Assembly: GCA_021805805.1 (NCBI GenBank) | Contig: JAJZEB010000022.1 | Location: 1-36,275, forward strand | Length of the DNA stretch: 36,275 nucleotides | Direction of reading: 5' to 3' | Source of the DNA: Pseudomonadota bacterium | GTDB taxonomy: Bacteria; Pseudomonadota; Gammaproteobacteria; Burkholderiales; Burkholderiaceae_C | Shown here: positions 7,588-15,394 of the stretch, one piece after another | Layout: each line of letters opens with the position of its first letter | Position numbering within the stretch: position 1 is the stretch's first letter | Program-made: the position numbers and the translations under genes | Notes under the pieces: generated by a model | What the model saw: only the letters and a program-made list of their open reading frames with translations | Database searches by the model: none | What the model was told of the DNA's origin: nothing

Positions 7588-7610
7588 GGCCGGCCGCGCC
7601 GCGGCCTCAC
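7584..7610. terminator. Bidirectional hairpin between livF and the MocR gene
   Basis: GTGAGGCCG (7584-7592) and CGGCCTCAC (7602-7610) form a perfect 9-base stem with a 9-base loop. The stop codons of both convergent genes lie inside the arms (livF TGA at 7585-7587, MocR TGA read from 7609 to 7607). There is no long T-run on either side, so it may act with Rho or as a 3'-end protector. Confidence 0.5.
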
Positions 7611-9100
7611 GGCAGCGCCTGCAGCAGCAGCTCGCACAGCCGCTTCGCCCACGGCGCGACGCGCTCGGTGGGAACGTACGCGTAGGCGACGATCAGCCCG
7701 CGGCGGGCGGGTCCGTCGACGTAATAGCGCGACAGCGGGCGCACGCTGATGCCGTGCACCGCGAGCTGCGCGGCGACGATCTCGTCGTCGACCGCCGCGT
7801 CGCTGCCCTCGAACAGCAGGCACAGGTGCAGGCCCGAGTCCTGCCCCGAGATCCGCACCCGCGCACCGAGCGTCTGCTGGATGCGGCGCGACAACTCGTC
7901 TCGCCGCGCCTGGTACGCCACGCGCAGGCGCCGGATCAGGGTGTTGAAATGCCCTTCGTTGATGAAGTCGGTCAAAGCCGCCTGCAACATCAGCTGCCCC
8001 GGCCGGTACAGGTCGTACAGGCCCCGGTCGAAGGCGTCGACGAGATCCACCGGAACCACCAGATAGCCGAGCCTGATTCCGGGGTACATGACCTTGGAGA
8101 AGGTCCCCGAATACAGCACCTGGGCGTCCTCGTCGAGGCCCTGCAGACTCGCGTACGGCCTGCCGCCATAGCGGAACTCGCTGTCGTAGTCGTCCTCGAA
8201 AATCCAGCAGCGCCGGCGCGCGGCGAACTCCAGCAGCGCGCGCCGGCGTTGCAGGCTCATGACGTGGCCCAGCGGGTACTGGTGCGACGGCGTCACGTAG
8301 ATCAGCCGCGGCGCCGCCTGCCAGTCGGTCGGCAGCGGCGCGATTCCCTCGGCGTCGACCGCGACCGCGTGCAGCCGCAGCCCGGCCGCGAGCAGCGCCG
8401 CGCGCGCACCCCAGTAGCACGGATTCTCGACCCAGGCCATGTCGCCGTGGTCGGTCAGCAGCCGCGCGGCGAGGTCGATCGCCTGCTGCGTGCCCGCGGT
8501 GATGAACACCTGCTCGGGCGTCACGCGCACCGAACGCGACAGCGTCAGGTAGTGGGCGATCGCGCTGCGCAACGGCATGTGGCCACCGCGCTGGCCGTAG
8601 TCGAGCAGATCGCGATCGAGGGTGCGCCAGTACTTGGCCTGCAGCTTGTGCCAGAGCTGGATCGGGAACTCGCTGTAGTCGGCGCTGCCCGGAGCGAACG
8701 GCTGCACTTCCAGGCGCTCGGCGCCCGAGCTGCGCGTCAGCAGCGAACCGCGCCGCGACAGGTTGCGCGGATTGCGCTGCGGCGCCGCGGCGCGCGCGGG
8801 AGTCAATGGCCGCTGGTCGGGCAGGGCCGCAGAGACGAACGTACCGCTGCCCTGCTGCGCGGTCAGGTACCCCTCGGCGGCGAGCTGGCCGATCGCCGAC
8901 ATCACGGTGTTGCGCGACAGATCGAGGTCGCGCGCCAGATCGCGCGTCGACGGCAACCGGGTACCCGCGGTCAGCTTGCCGGCAAGAATGGTGCCGCGCA
9001 GCGTGTGGTACAAGCGTCGGTTCAGCGGCGCCTTCTGCTGCGGGCTGTCGGCCCGATGCAGCTCGGTCAGCAGCAGCTCGGCAAGATCGCAGGAACGCAT
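7607..9100 (-). CDS. MocR/PdxR-type transcriptional regulator (GntR HTH + aminotransferase domain)
   Basis: This 497-residue regulator has an N-terminal GntR-type winged helix (about residues 25-92; LPSTRDLARDLDLSRNTVMSAI, then the wing GYLTAQQGSGTFVS), a linker of about 45 residues, and a fold-type I aminotransferase domain (about 135-497). The PLP lysine is K336 in SGTFSK, and the cofactor-contact motif is DYDSEFRY (304-311). Regulators of this class bind PLP and an amino compound and switch the adjacent divergent genes, including GABA and ornithine/putrescine pathways. It is divergent from puuD, with a relatively AT-rich 219-base spacer carrying candidate sites. This makes it the likely local regulator in place of E. 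coli's PuuR. The effector (putrescine, GABA or a glutamylated intermediate) is inference. Confidence 0.88.
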   Translation of the reverse strand: MRSCDLAELLLTELHRADSPQQKAPLNRRLYHTLRGTILAGKLTAGTRLPSTRDLARDLDLSRNTVMSAIGQLAAEGYLTAQQGSGTFVSAALPDQRPLTPARAAAPQRNPRNLSRRGSLLTRSSGAERLEVQPFAPGSADYSEFPIQLWHKLQAKYWRTLDRDLLDYGQRGGHMPLRSAIAHYLTLSRSVRVTPEQVFITAGTQQAIDLAARLLTDHGDMAWVENPCYWGARAALLAAGLRLHAVAVDAEGIAPLPTDWQAAPRLIYVTPSHQYPLGHVMSLQRRRALLEFAARRRCWIFEDDYDSEFRYGGRPYASLQGLDEDAQVLYSGTFSKVMYPGIRLGYLVVPVDLVDAFDRGLYDLYRPGQLMLQAALTDFINEGHFNTLIRRLRVAYQARRDELSRRIQQTLGARVRISGQDSGLHLCLLFEGSDAAVDDEIVAAQLAVHGISVRPLSRYYVDGPARRGLIVAYAYVPTERVAPWAKRLCELLLQALP

Positions 9101-9115
9101 TCGAGATTTCGCAGG

Positions 9116-9192
9116 TAATTGGTCAAATCAGCAGGGCACTTAGTGCCGGATCAATGAAAACGCGAGTCAAACCTGACAATAAGCTTAATTGG
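9116..9192. promoter_or_regulatory. Divergent control region: palindrome plus direct repeats
   Basis: In the mocR-puuD spacer (9101-9319) there is a perfect palindrome GGCACT-T-AGTGCC at 9135-9147, flanked by two TAATTGG direct repeats at 9116-9122 and 9186-9192, 70 bases apart. Further right, AGTGGAA occurs at 9212 and 9272, and AGTGG/CCACT forms an inverted pair (9212-9216, 9231-9235). MocR-type regulators often bind direct repeats near their own promoter. No convincing -35/-10 pair was found, so promoter positions are left open. Confidence 0.4.
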
Positions 9193-9319
9193 CCCTGTCG
9201 CAAAAGCCTAGAGTGGAACTATCGGGGGTGCCACTGTTCGCGTATCTTCAACCCAACAGCTCGCGCTAACTAGTGGAAAACCCTAGATTTTCGGACAGCG
9301 CGAAGCCTCGTGACCGATC

Positions 9320-10108
9320 ATGACAACCGATTCCGACCTGCCGCTGGTGGCCGTTTCCACCGACCTCAAGGACCTTTCCGGCCACCCGACCTACGCGGTG
9401 GCGCAGAAGTACGCCGACCCGGTGCTCGACCTGTCGCGCTGCCTGCCGCTGCTGCTGCCTGCGTACGGCGCCAGGCTTCCGGTCGAAGCGCTGCTGGCGC
9501 GCATCGATGGCCTGGTGCTGACCGGCTCGCCATCGAACATCGAACCGCACCATTACGGAGAAACGCTGGCCAACCCGGATTCGCCGGCGGATCCGGCGCG
9601 CGATGCGACGACGCTCCCGCTGGTGCGCGCAGCGCTGCGCCACGGCGTACCGGTGCTCGGCATCTGCCGCGGCTTCCAGGAGATCAACGTCGCGCTCGGA
9701 GGCACCTTGCTGCAGCAGGTGCACCGTACTCCGGGCTACCACGACCACCGCGAAGCCGACGGCGGCGACATCGAAACCCAGTATGGCCCGGCACATCCGG
9801 TACGCGCGGTTCGCGGGTCGCGCATCGAGCGCATCGTCGGCGCGCCCGAATGGACCGTCAACAGCCTGCACGGCCAGGGAATCCGGCGCCTGGCCGGCGA
9901 ACTGGTCGCCGAGGCGCATGCGCCCGACGGACTGGTCGAGGCCTACAGCCATCGCGACGCGGACAGCTTCCTGCTCGCCGTGCAATGGCACCCGGAATGG
10001 CGCGCGGCGAGCAATCCCGTGTCGCGCGCCCTGTTCGCCGCGTTCGGCGACGCATGCCGCGCGCGTTGCGCTGCGCGCGTTGCGCTGCGCGCGCCGGAAG
10101 CCACCTGA
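9320..10108 (+). CDS. puuD: Gamma-glutamyl-GABA hydrolase (PuuD-like class I glutamine amidotransferase)
   Basis: This 262-residue peptidase C26-type enzyme is expected to hydrolyse gamma-glutamyl-GABA to glutamate and GABA, the last Puu step. The catalytic triad is visible: nucleophile C116 in the elbow GICRGFQE, and H224 and E226 in QWHPEW. Oxyanion and substrate segments TGSPSNIEPHHYG and NSLHGQGI match the family. The numbering is nearly that of E. coli PuuD (C114, H222, E224). The start at 9320 lacks a strong ribosome site. The last 15-20 residues (CRARCAARVALRAPEAT) are low-complexity, encoded by a 14-base tandem repeat, and are probably not part of the fold. It is the first gene of the puuD-puuA-aminotransferase run. 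Confidence 0.87.
   Translation: MTTDSDLPLVAVSTDLKDLSGHPTYAVAQKYADPVLDLSRCLPLLLPAYGARLPVEALLARIDGLVLTGSPSNIEPHHYGETLANPDSPADPARDATTLPLVRAALRHGVPVLGICRGFQEINVALGGTLLQQVHRTPGYHDHREADGGDIETQYGPAHPVRAVRGSRIERIVGAPEWTVNSLHGQGIRRLAGELVAEAHAPDGLVEAYSHRDADSFLLAVQWHPEWRAASNPVSRALFAAFGDACRARCAARVALRAPEAT
10059..10092 (+). repeat. 14-base tandem repeat in the 3' end of puuD
   Basis: A 14-base unit (GCGCGTTGCGCTGC) is repeated perfectly at 10061-10074 and 10075-10088, with a few matching bases on each side. The unit is not a multiple of three, so the copies are read in different frames. Loss or gain of a unit would change only the extreme C-terminus of PuuD. Confidence 0.75.
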
Positions 10109-10165
10109 CAGCACCGCGCCGACGCCTGCCCGGCACGACGCGGACCACGCGACCATCACGAACTC

Positions 10166-11548
10166 ATGAATTCCATGGACCAACGCACCCAGTGGGGCTT
10201 CAACGATCTCGAACGTTGGCTCAATGAACGCCGCATCACCGAAATCGAGTGTCTGGTTCCCGACCTGACCGGAGTGGCGCGCGGCAAAATCCTGCCGCGC
10301 AGCAAATTCACCGAAGACCGCGGCATGCGACTTCCCGAGAGCATCATCGGCCTGACCGTGACCGGCAACTGGCCCGAGGACGAGCGCATCGACGCGCTGA
10401 TCGCCGACACCGACCGCGACATGAACCTGGTGCCCGATCCGTCGACCGTGCGCCTGGTGCCGTGGGCCACCGATCCGACGGCGCAGGTCATCCACGACTG
10501 CTATTTCCGCGACGGACAACCGGTCGACTACGCGCCGCGCACGGTGCTGAAGAACGTGCTCAAGCTGTACGCCGAGCGCGGCTGGGAAGCGGTGGTGGCG
10601 CCCGAACTCGAGTTCTACCTGGTCGACAAGAACACCGACCCCGACCAGCCGCTGCGCCCTCCGGTGGGCCGCAGCGGCCGCGCCGAGACCTCGCGCCAGC
10701 ACTACAGCATCGACGCGGTCAACGAGTTCGACCCGCTGTTCGAGGACATCTACGACTACTGCGACGCGATGGACCTCGACGTCGACACCCTGATCCACGA
10801 AGTCGGCGCCGGGCAGATGGAAATCAACTTCCTGCACGGCCACCCGCTGGAACTCGCCGACAAGGTCTTCTTCTTCAAGCGCACCCTGCGCGAGGCTGCT
10901 CTGCGGCACAACATGTTCGCCACCTTCATGGCCAAGCCGATGGCCGGCGAACCGGGCAGCGCGATGCACGTGCACCAGAGCATTGTCGATCGAAAGACCG
11001 GGCGCAATATCTTCAGCAACGAAGACGGCACCGCTTCGGCCGCGTTCAGCCACTACATCGGCGGCCTGCAGAAATACATTCCCCACGTCATGGCGCTGTT
11101 CGCTCCATACGTCAACTCGTATCGCCGGCTGGTCGCCAACACCGCGGCGCCGACCAATGTCGAATGGGGCGGCGACAACCGCACCGTGGGAATTCGCGTG
11201 CCCAATGCGAACGCGGAAAACCGGCGCATGGAAAACCGCGTCATCGGCGCCGACGCCAACCCCTACGTCGCGCTGGCCGCCAGTCTGGCCTGCGGCTACC
11301 TGGGGATGGTCAACGACATCGAACCCCTGCCCGAAATGAAGGGCAATGCTTACAACCGTCCGAACGCGATCCCGCTGCCGCAAAGCCTGTCCGAATCGGT
11401 GCGCATGCTCGACGAGGTGCCCGAACTCGAACAGGTTCTCGGTCGTCGCTTCTGCGGCATCTACAAGGCCGTCAAGATGAGCGAGTACGCCGAGTTCATG
11501 AAGGTGATCAGCCCCTGGGAACGCGAGCACCTTCTGCTGCACGTCTGA
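10166..11548 (+). CDS. puuA: Gamma-glutamylputrescine synthetase (PuuA-like, glutamine synthetase fold)
   Basis: This 460-residue enzyme, close to E. coli PuuA in length, should ligate glutamate to putrescine using ATP, the entry step of the pathway. The N-terminal beta-grasp part runs to about residue 100 (ITEIECLVPDLTGVARGKILP), then the catalytic domain follows with ELEFYLV, EVGAGQMEINF (metal and glutamate contacts), the ATP/histidine motif GSAMHVHQS, and the glutamate-binding segment NRTVGIRVPNANAENRRMENRV followed by DANPYVALAASLACG. The DLTGVARGK opening and the overall form are of the PuuA/FluG group, not the housekeeping GlnA. It starts 57 bases after puuD; a second ATG at 10175 is possible. 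The downstream aminotransferase begins 25 bases later. Confidence 0.87.
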   Translation: MNSMDQRTQWGFNDLERWLNERRITEIECLVPDLTGVARGKILPRSKFTEDRGMRLPESIIGLTVTGNWPEDERIDALIADTDRDMNLVPDPSTVRLVPWATDPTAQVIHDCYFRDGQPVDYAPRTVLKNVLKLYAERGWEAVVAPELEFYLVDKNTDPDQPLRPPVGRSGRAETSRQHYSIDAVNEFDPLFEDIYDYCDAMDLDVDTLIHEVGAGQMEINFLHGHPLELADKVFFFKRTLREAALRHNMFATFMAKPMAGEPGSAMHVHQSIVDRKTGRNIFSNEDGTASAAFSHYIGGLQKYIPHVMALFAPYVNSYRRLVANTAAPTNVEWGGDNRTVGIRVPNANAENRRMENRVIGADANPYVALAASLACGYLGMVNDIEPLPEMKGNAYNRPNAIPLPQSLSESVRMLDEVPELEQVLGRRFCGIYKAVKMSEYAEFMKVISPWEREHLLLHV

Positions 11549-11573
11549 TCCTGTGTCTCACCCGAGTATCGCC

Positions 11574-12968
11574 ATGTCCAGCCAAGCCGAATTCGACACC
11601 GCCGCGCTGCGCGCGCTCGACGCCGCGCACCACCTGCACCCCTTCAGCGACACCAAGGACCTGAATGCCACCGGAGTGCGCGTCATCGTGCGCGGCGACG
11701 GCGTGCGCATCTGGGATTCCGACGGCAACGAGATCATCGACGGCATGTCGGGACTGTGGTGCGTGAATCTGGGATACGGCCGCGACGACCTGGTCGACGC
11801 GGCCACCGCGCAGATGCGCCAGCTGCCGTTCTACAACGCGTTCTTCAAGACCACGACGGCGCCAGCAGTGCAACTCGGCGCGCTGCTCGCCGAAGTCGCG
11901 CCGGACGGTTTCAACCACGTGTTCTTCACCAACTCGGGGTCCGAAGGCAACGACACCGTGATCAGGCTGGTTCGCCGCTACTGGGACCTGCTCGGCCAGC
12001 CGCAGCGCAAGACCATCATCAGCCGGCACAACGCGTACCACGGCAGCACCATGGCCGCGGCGTCGCTCGGCGGCATGGCAGGCATGCATGCGCAGGGCGA
12101 CCTGCCGATCCCGGGAATTACCCACATCGACCAGCCGTACCAGCTGCAGCACGGCCGCGACGGCGAGAGCGAGCACGACTTCGGCCTGCGTGCTGCCGGC
12201 TGGCTCGAAGCGAAGATCCTCGAACTCGGCGCCGACAAGGTCGCCGCGTTCATCGGCGAGCCGGTGCAGGGCGCCGGCGGCGTCATCATCCCGCCTGCCA
12301 GCTACTGGCCCGAGATCCAGCGCATCTGCGACAAGCACGGAGTTCTGCTGGTGTCCGACGAGGTCATCTGCGGTTTCGGCCGCCTGGGAACCTGGTTCGG
12401 CTGCCAGCACCCGCGCATCGGCACGCGCCCTGACCTGATCACCTTCGCCAAGGGCGTGACCTCGGGCTACCTGCCGCTGGGCGGAGTGCTGGTCGGCGAC
12501 CGCCTGGCGCAGGTGCTGATCGAGCGCGGCGGCGACTTCAACCACGGATTCACCTACTCAGGGCACCCGACCTGCTGCGCGGTGGCGATGGCCAACGTGC
12601 GTGCACTGCGCGACGAAGGCGTGATCGAGCGCGTGGCCAGCGCCACGGCGCCGTACCTGGCCGAGCGTTTCGCCTCGCTGAACGATCACCCGCTGGTCGG
12701 CGATGCACAGGCGCTGGGCATGGTCGCCGGATTGGTGCTGTACCGGGACAAGGCCGCGCGGCGCCATTTCGACCCCGCGCTGGGGATCGGTTATCGCTGC
12801 CGCGACAACTGTTTCAAGAACGGCGTCGTGATGCGCGCAGTCGAGGAGCGGATGATCATCGCGCCGCCGCTGGTCATCACCCACGCCGAGATCGACCAGA
12901 TGATCGATCGAATCAGGGCAAGTCTGGACGACACATTGGCTGGTTTGAGACAAGACGGACTGATATAA
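11574..12968 (+). CDS. Class III aminotransferase (SpuC/PuuE type: putrescine-pyruvate or GABA aminotransferase)
   Basis: This is a 464-residue PLP enzyme. Landmarks: HPFSDTKDL and DSDGNEIIDGMSGLWCVNLGYGR at the N-terminus (a SpuC-like opening); SGSEGNDTVIRLVRRYW for phosphate binding; SRHNAYHGST; EPVQGAGGVIIPP; SDEVICGFGRLG with the cofactor aspartate; and Schiff-base K293 in FAKGVTSGY. In this group SpuC transaminates putrescine to pyruvate while PuuE converts GABA to succinic semialdehyde. Beside puuA and puuD, GABA is a sensible substrate, but the N-terminus looks more like SpuC. A GTG at 11553 would add seven residues; the ATG at 11574 is preferred. No succinate-semialdehyde dehydrogenase is in the window. 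Confidence 0.85.
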   Translation: MSSQAEFDTAALRALDAAHHLHPFSDTKDLNATGVRVIVRGDGVRIWDSDGNEIIDGMSGLWCVNLGYGRDDLVDAATAQMRQLPFYNAFFKTTTAPAVQLGALLAEVAPDGFNHVFFTNSGSEGNDTVIRLVRRYWDLLGQPQRKTIISRHNAYHGSTMAAASLGGMAGMHAQGDLPIPGITHIDQPYQLQHGRDGESEHDFGLRAAGWLEAKILELGADKVAAFIGEPVQGAGGVIIPPASYWPEIQRICDKHGVLLVSDEVICGFGRLGTWFGCQHPRIGTRPDLITFAKGVTSGYLPLGGVLVGDRLAQVLIERGGDFNHGFTYSGHPTCCAVAMANVRALRDEGVIERVASATAPYLAERFASLNDHPLVGDAQALGMVAGLVLYRDKAARRHFDPALGIGYRCRDNCFKNGVVMRAVEERMIIAPPLVITHAEIDQMIDRIRASLDDTLAGLRQDGLI

Positions 12969-12993
12969 ACCCGGTCTATGACAAGGGAGCGAC

Positions 12994-13014
12994 GACCCGT
13001 CGGCGCGATGGGTC
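12994..13014. promoter_or_regulatory. Inverted repeat just upstream of the sigma-54 promoter
   Basis: GACCC (12994-12998) and GGGTC (13010-13014) are separated by 11 bases and centred about 20 bases upstream of the -24 element. Its position is too close for a typical enhancer site, which usually lies 80-200 bases upstream (here inside the aminotransferase gene), so it may be a repressor or IHF-independent accessory site, or chance. Confidence 0.25.
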
Positions 13015-13021
13015 AGGGAAC

Positions 13022-13038
13022 TTGGCATTGAAATTGCA
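13022..13038 (+). promoter_or_regulatory. Sigma-54 (-24/-12) promoter of the potFGHI operon
   Basis: TTGGCATTGAAATTGCA matches the consensus YTGGCACGRNNNTTGCW at all but two fixed positions, with the exact 10-base gap between the invariant GG (13024-13025) and GC (13036-13037). Transcription would start near 13049, giving a leader of about 37 bases before the potF ATG at 13086. It lies in the only sizeable intergenic gap of this part of the block. RpoN promoters need an enhancer-binding protein such as NtrC or CbrB, so nitrogen or carbon status control is inferred. Confidence 0.8.
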
Positions 13039-13085
13039 TAGATTCAGCGGTCTTTTTCCACCTCACTGCTCTTCGGGGATTTCAC

Positions 13086-14201
13086 ATGCATAAACGATCA
13101 TCCTTCGCCGGAAAACTGATTTCGACGATCGCGCTCAGCGCCGCGACTCTCGGTTTCGCGCCGGCTCACGCCAGCGGCGTGGTGAACATGTACAACTGGT
13201 CGGACTACATCGCGCCGACCACGGTGCCGGGCTTCGAGAAAGCCACCGGCATCAAGATGCGCTACGACACCTTCGATTCGAACGAAACCCTGTTCGCGAA
13301 AATGGTCGCCGGCGATACCGGCTACGACATCGTCGTGCCATCGTCGAACTGGGCCGCGATCGACATCAAGGGGGGCCTGCTGCACCCGCTGAACAAGTCG
13401 AAAATTCCGAACTACAAGAATCTCGACCCGAACCTGATGAAACTGCTGGCCGCGGTCGACCCGGGCAACAAGTACATCATTCCGTGGATGTGGGGCTATA
13501 CGACCGTCGGCATCAACGTCGACAAGGTCAAGCAGGCGCTGGGCAGCACGCCGATGCCGGCCAATCCTTGGGCGCTGCTGTTCGACCCGACCTACGCGAA
13601 CAAGCTGAAGTCGTGCGGAATCTCGTTCCTCGATTCGGGTGACGACATCATGGAAGCGGCGTTCACCTACCTGGGAATTCCGCAAAGCAGCAACAGCCCG
13701 GCCGATTTCGAAAAGGCCTGGGCGATGCTGCAGAAAATCCGCGGCGACGTCAGCGAATTCTCGTCGTCGGGCTACATCAACGACATGGCCGGAGGCTCGA
13801 TCTGTGCCGCGCTGGGCTGGTCGGGCGACATGGGCATTTCCGCGACGCGGGCCAAGGAAGCGCACAACGGCCAGCACATCGAGGTGTTCCCGCCGACCCA
13901 CGGCGCGGTGATCTTCATCGACACCATGGCGATTCCGGCCGACGCGAAGAACATCGACAACGCGTACAAGTTCATCAACTACCGGCTGCAACCGCAGGTC
14001 TGCGGCGCCGACACCAATACCGTGTCGTACGCCAACCCGGTTCCTGCGTCGCTGCCGTACGTGAAGGCTTCGGTCAAGGACAACGATTACGTCTACCTCA
14101 AGCCCGACATGATGGCCAAACTGCGTCCGCCGAAGGTCTACACCAACTCGGAGCGCCGCCTGGTCACCCGCTTGTACACCAAGTTCAAGACCGGCCTGTA
14201 A
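13086..14201 (+). CDS. potF: Putrescine-binding periplasmic protein (PotF/SpuD-like)
   Basis: This 371-residue polyamine-binding protein is almost the length of E. coli PotF (370). The signal peptide covers residues 1-29 (cleavage after APAHA). The putrescine pocket residues of PotF are conserved in place: W38-S39-D40-Y41 in MYNWSDYIAP, W245 and D248 in GWSGDM, and D279 in IDTMAIP. This supports a diamine ligand, although spermidine-type SpuE proteins share much of the pocket. It is the first gene after the sigma-54 promoter, with a modest GGGGAT ribosome site, and is followed by a 12-base hairpin and then the ATPase and two permeases. Confidence 0.92.
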   Translation: MHKRSSFAGKLISTIALSAATLGFAPAHASGVVNMYNWSDYIAPTTVPGFEKATGIKMRYDTFDSNETLFAKMVAGDTGYDIVVPSSNWAAIDIKGGLLHPLNKSKIPNYKNLDPNLMKLLAAVDPGNKYIIPWMWGYTTVGINVDKVKQALGSTPMPANPWALLFDPTYANKLKSCGISFLDSGDDIMEAAFTYLGIPQSSNSPADFEKAWAMLQKIRGDVSEFSSSGYINDMAGGSICAALGWSGDMGISATRAKEAHNGQHIEVFPPTHGAVIFIDTMAIPADAKNIDNAYKFINYRLQPQVCGADTNTVSYANPVPASLPYVKASVKDNDYVYLKPDMMAKLRPPKVYTNSERRLVTRLYTKFKTGL

Positions 14202-14209
14202 TCGCCCCT

Positions 14210-14236
14210 GCCGCCCGCGCGCATCGCGCGGGCGGC
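14210..14236 (+). terminator. Stem-loop between potF and potG
   Basis: GCCGCCCGCGCG (14210-14221) pairs perfectly with CGCGCGGGCGGC (14225-14236) around the 3-base loop CAT, starting 8 bases after the potF stop. There is no T-run. This is probably an mRNA 3'-end stabiliser or partial terminator that raises binding-protein output over transporter subunits. Confidence 0.55.
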
Positions 14237-14262
14237 CCGAACGAGTTCCGCATACCCGCATC

Positions 14263-15378
14263 ATGGCGCAACCCAGCAGCAACGGATCGTCGAACCCGAC
14301 TCCCGCATTCCTGACCATCGACGGCGTGACCAAGCGCTTCGGCGAGGTGATCGCGGTCGACACCATCGAACTCGACATCGCGCAAGGCGAGATCTTCGCC
14401 CTGCTCGGATCTTCGGGCTGCGGCAAATCGACGCTGCTGCGCATGCTCGCCGGCTTCGAGACGCCGAGCAGCGGCCGGGTGCTGCTGGCCGGCCAGGACA
14501 TCACCGACCTGCCGCCGTACGAGCGCCCGATCAACATGATGTTCCAGTCGTACGCGCTCTTTCCGCACCTGACTGTCTACGACAACGTCGCATTCGGCCT
14601 GCGCCGCGACGGCATGGACAAGGCGGCGATCGCGCAGCGCGTGGCCGAAATGCTCGCGCTGGTGCAGCTGACGCCTTACGCCAAGCGCAAGCCGCACCAG
14701 CTCTCGGGCGGCCAGCAGCAGCGGGTCGCGCTCGCGCGCAGCCTGGCCAAGCGGCCCAAGCTGCTGCTGCTCGACGAACCGCTGGCCGCGCTGGACAAGA
14801 AGCTGCGCGAACGGACCCAGCTCGAACTGGTCAGCATCCTGCGCCAGGTCGGCGTGACCTGCGTCATGGTCACCCACGACCAGGAAGAGGCGATGACCAT
14901 GGCCGACCGCATCGCGGTGATGCGCGACGGCCGCTTCCTGCAGCTGGGAACTCCCGGCGAAATCTACGAACACCCGCAGACTCGCTTCGTCGCCGATTTC
15001 ATCGGCAACGTCAACCTGTTCGAAGGCCGCCTGGTCGTCGACGAGGCCGACCACTGCGCAATCCTCTGCGACGAAGGCCTGTTCCACATCGGCCACGGCA
15101 TCAGCGGAACCCTGGGCGGCGAGTTCGGCGTCGCGCTGCGCCCGGAGAAGATCGGCATCGAACTCGGCCGCCGCGAGCCGGGCGCGAACCTGATCGCAGG
15201 CACCGTCGCCGGGCGCTCGTACATGGGCAGCTACACCGCGTACGAGGTCGACATCGCCGGGTCGCGCCGCGTGCGCGTGACGGTGTCGAACGCCGACCGC
15301 CACGCCGACCCGTTCGCCAACGGCGCCGAGGTCATGCTGAGCTGGGCCGACACCGCGCCCGTGGTCATCGCCGACTGA
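14263..15378 (+). CDS. potG: Putrescine ABC transporter ATP-binding protein
   Basis: This 371-residue cytoplasmic ATPase is of the PotA/PotG (MalK-like) type. Walker A is GSSGCGKST, the Q-loop is MMFQSYALFPHLTV, the signature is LSGGQQQRVALARSL, Walker B is LLLLDEPLAALD, and the H-loop is MVTHDQEEAM. After about residue 240 comes a TOBE-type domain (VALRPEKIGIELG, VAGRSYMGSYTAYEV) as expected for the PotG group. It follows potF by 61 bases across the hairpin and precedes potH by 16 bases. Confidence 0.92.
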   Translation: MAQPSSNGSSNPTPAFLTIDGVTKRFGEVIAVDTIELDIAQGEIFALLGSSGCGKSTLLRMLAGFETPSSGRVLLAGQDITDLPPYERPINMMFQSYALFPHLTVYDNVAFGLRRDGMDKAAIAQRVAEMLALVQLTPYAKRKPHQLSGGQQQRVALARSLAKRPKLLLLDEPLAALDKKLRERTQLELVSILRQVGVTCVMVTHDQEEAMTMADRIAVMRDGRFLQLGTPGEIYEHPQTRFVADFIGNVNLFEGRLVVDEADHCAILCDEGLFHIGHGISGTLGGEFGVALRPEKIGIELGRREPGANLIAGTVAGRSYMGSYTAYEVDIAGSRRVRVTVSNADRHADPFANGAEVMLSWADTAPVVIAD

Positions 15379-15394
15379 CGCGGAGACAGCAGCC

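Noticed and set aside
11553-11573. GTG start seven codons earlier for the aminotransferase
   Set aside because: No ribosome site supports it; the ATG at 11574 gives the usual N-terminus, although neither start has a strong Shine-Dalgarno.
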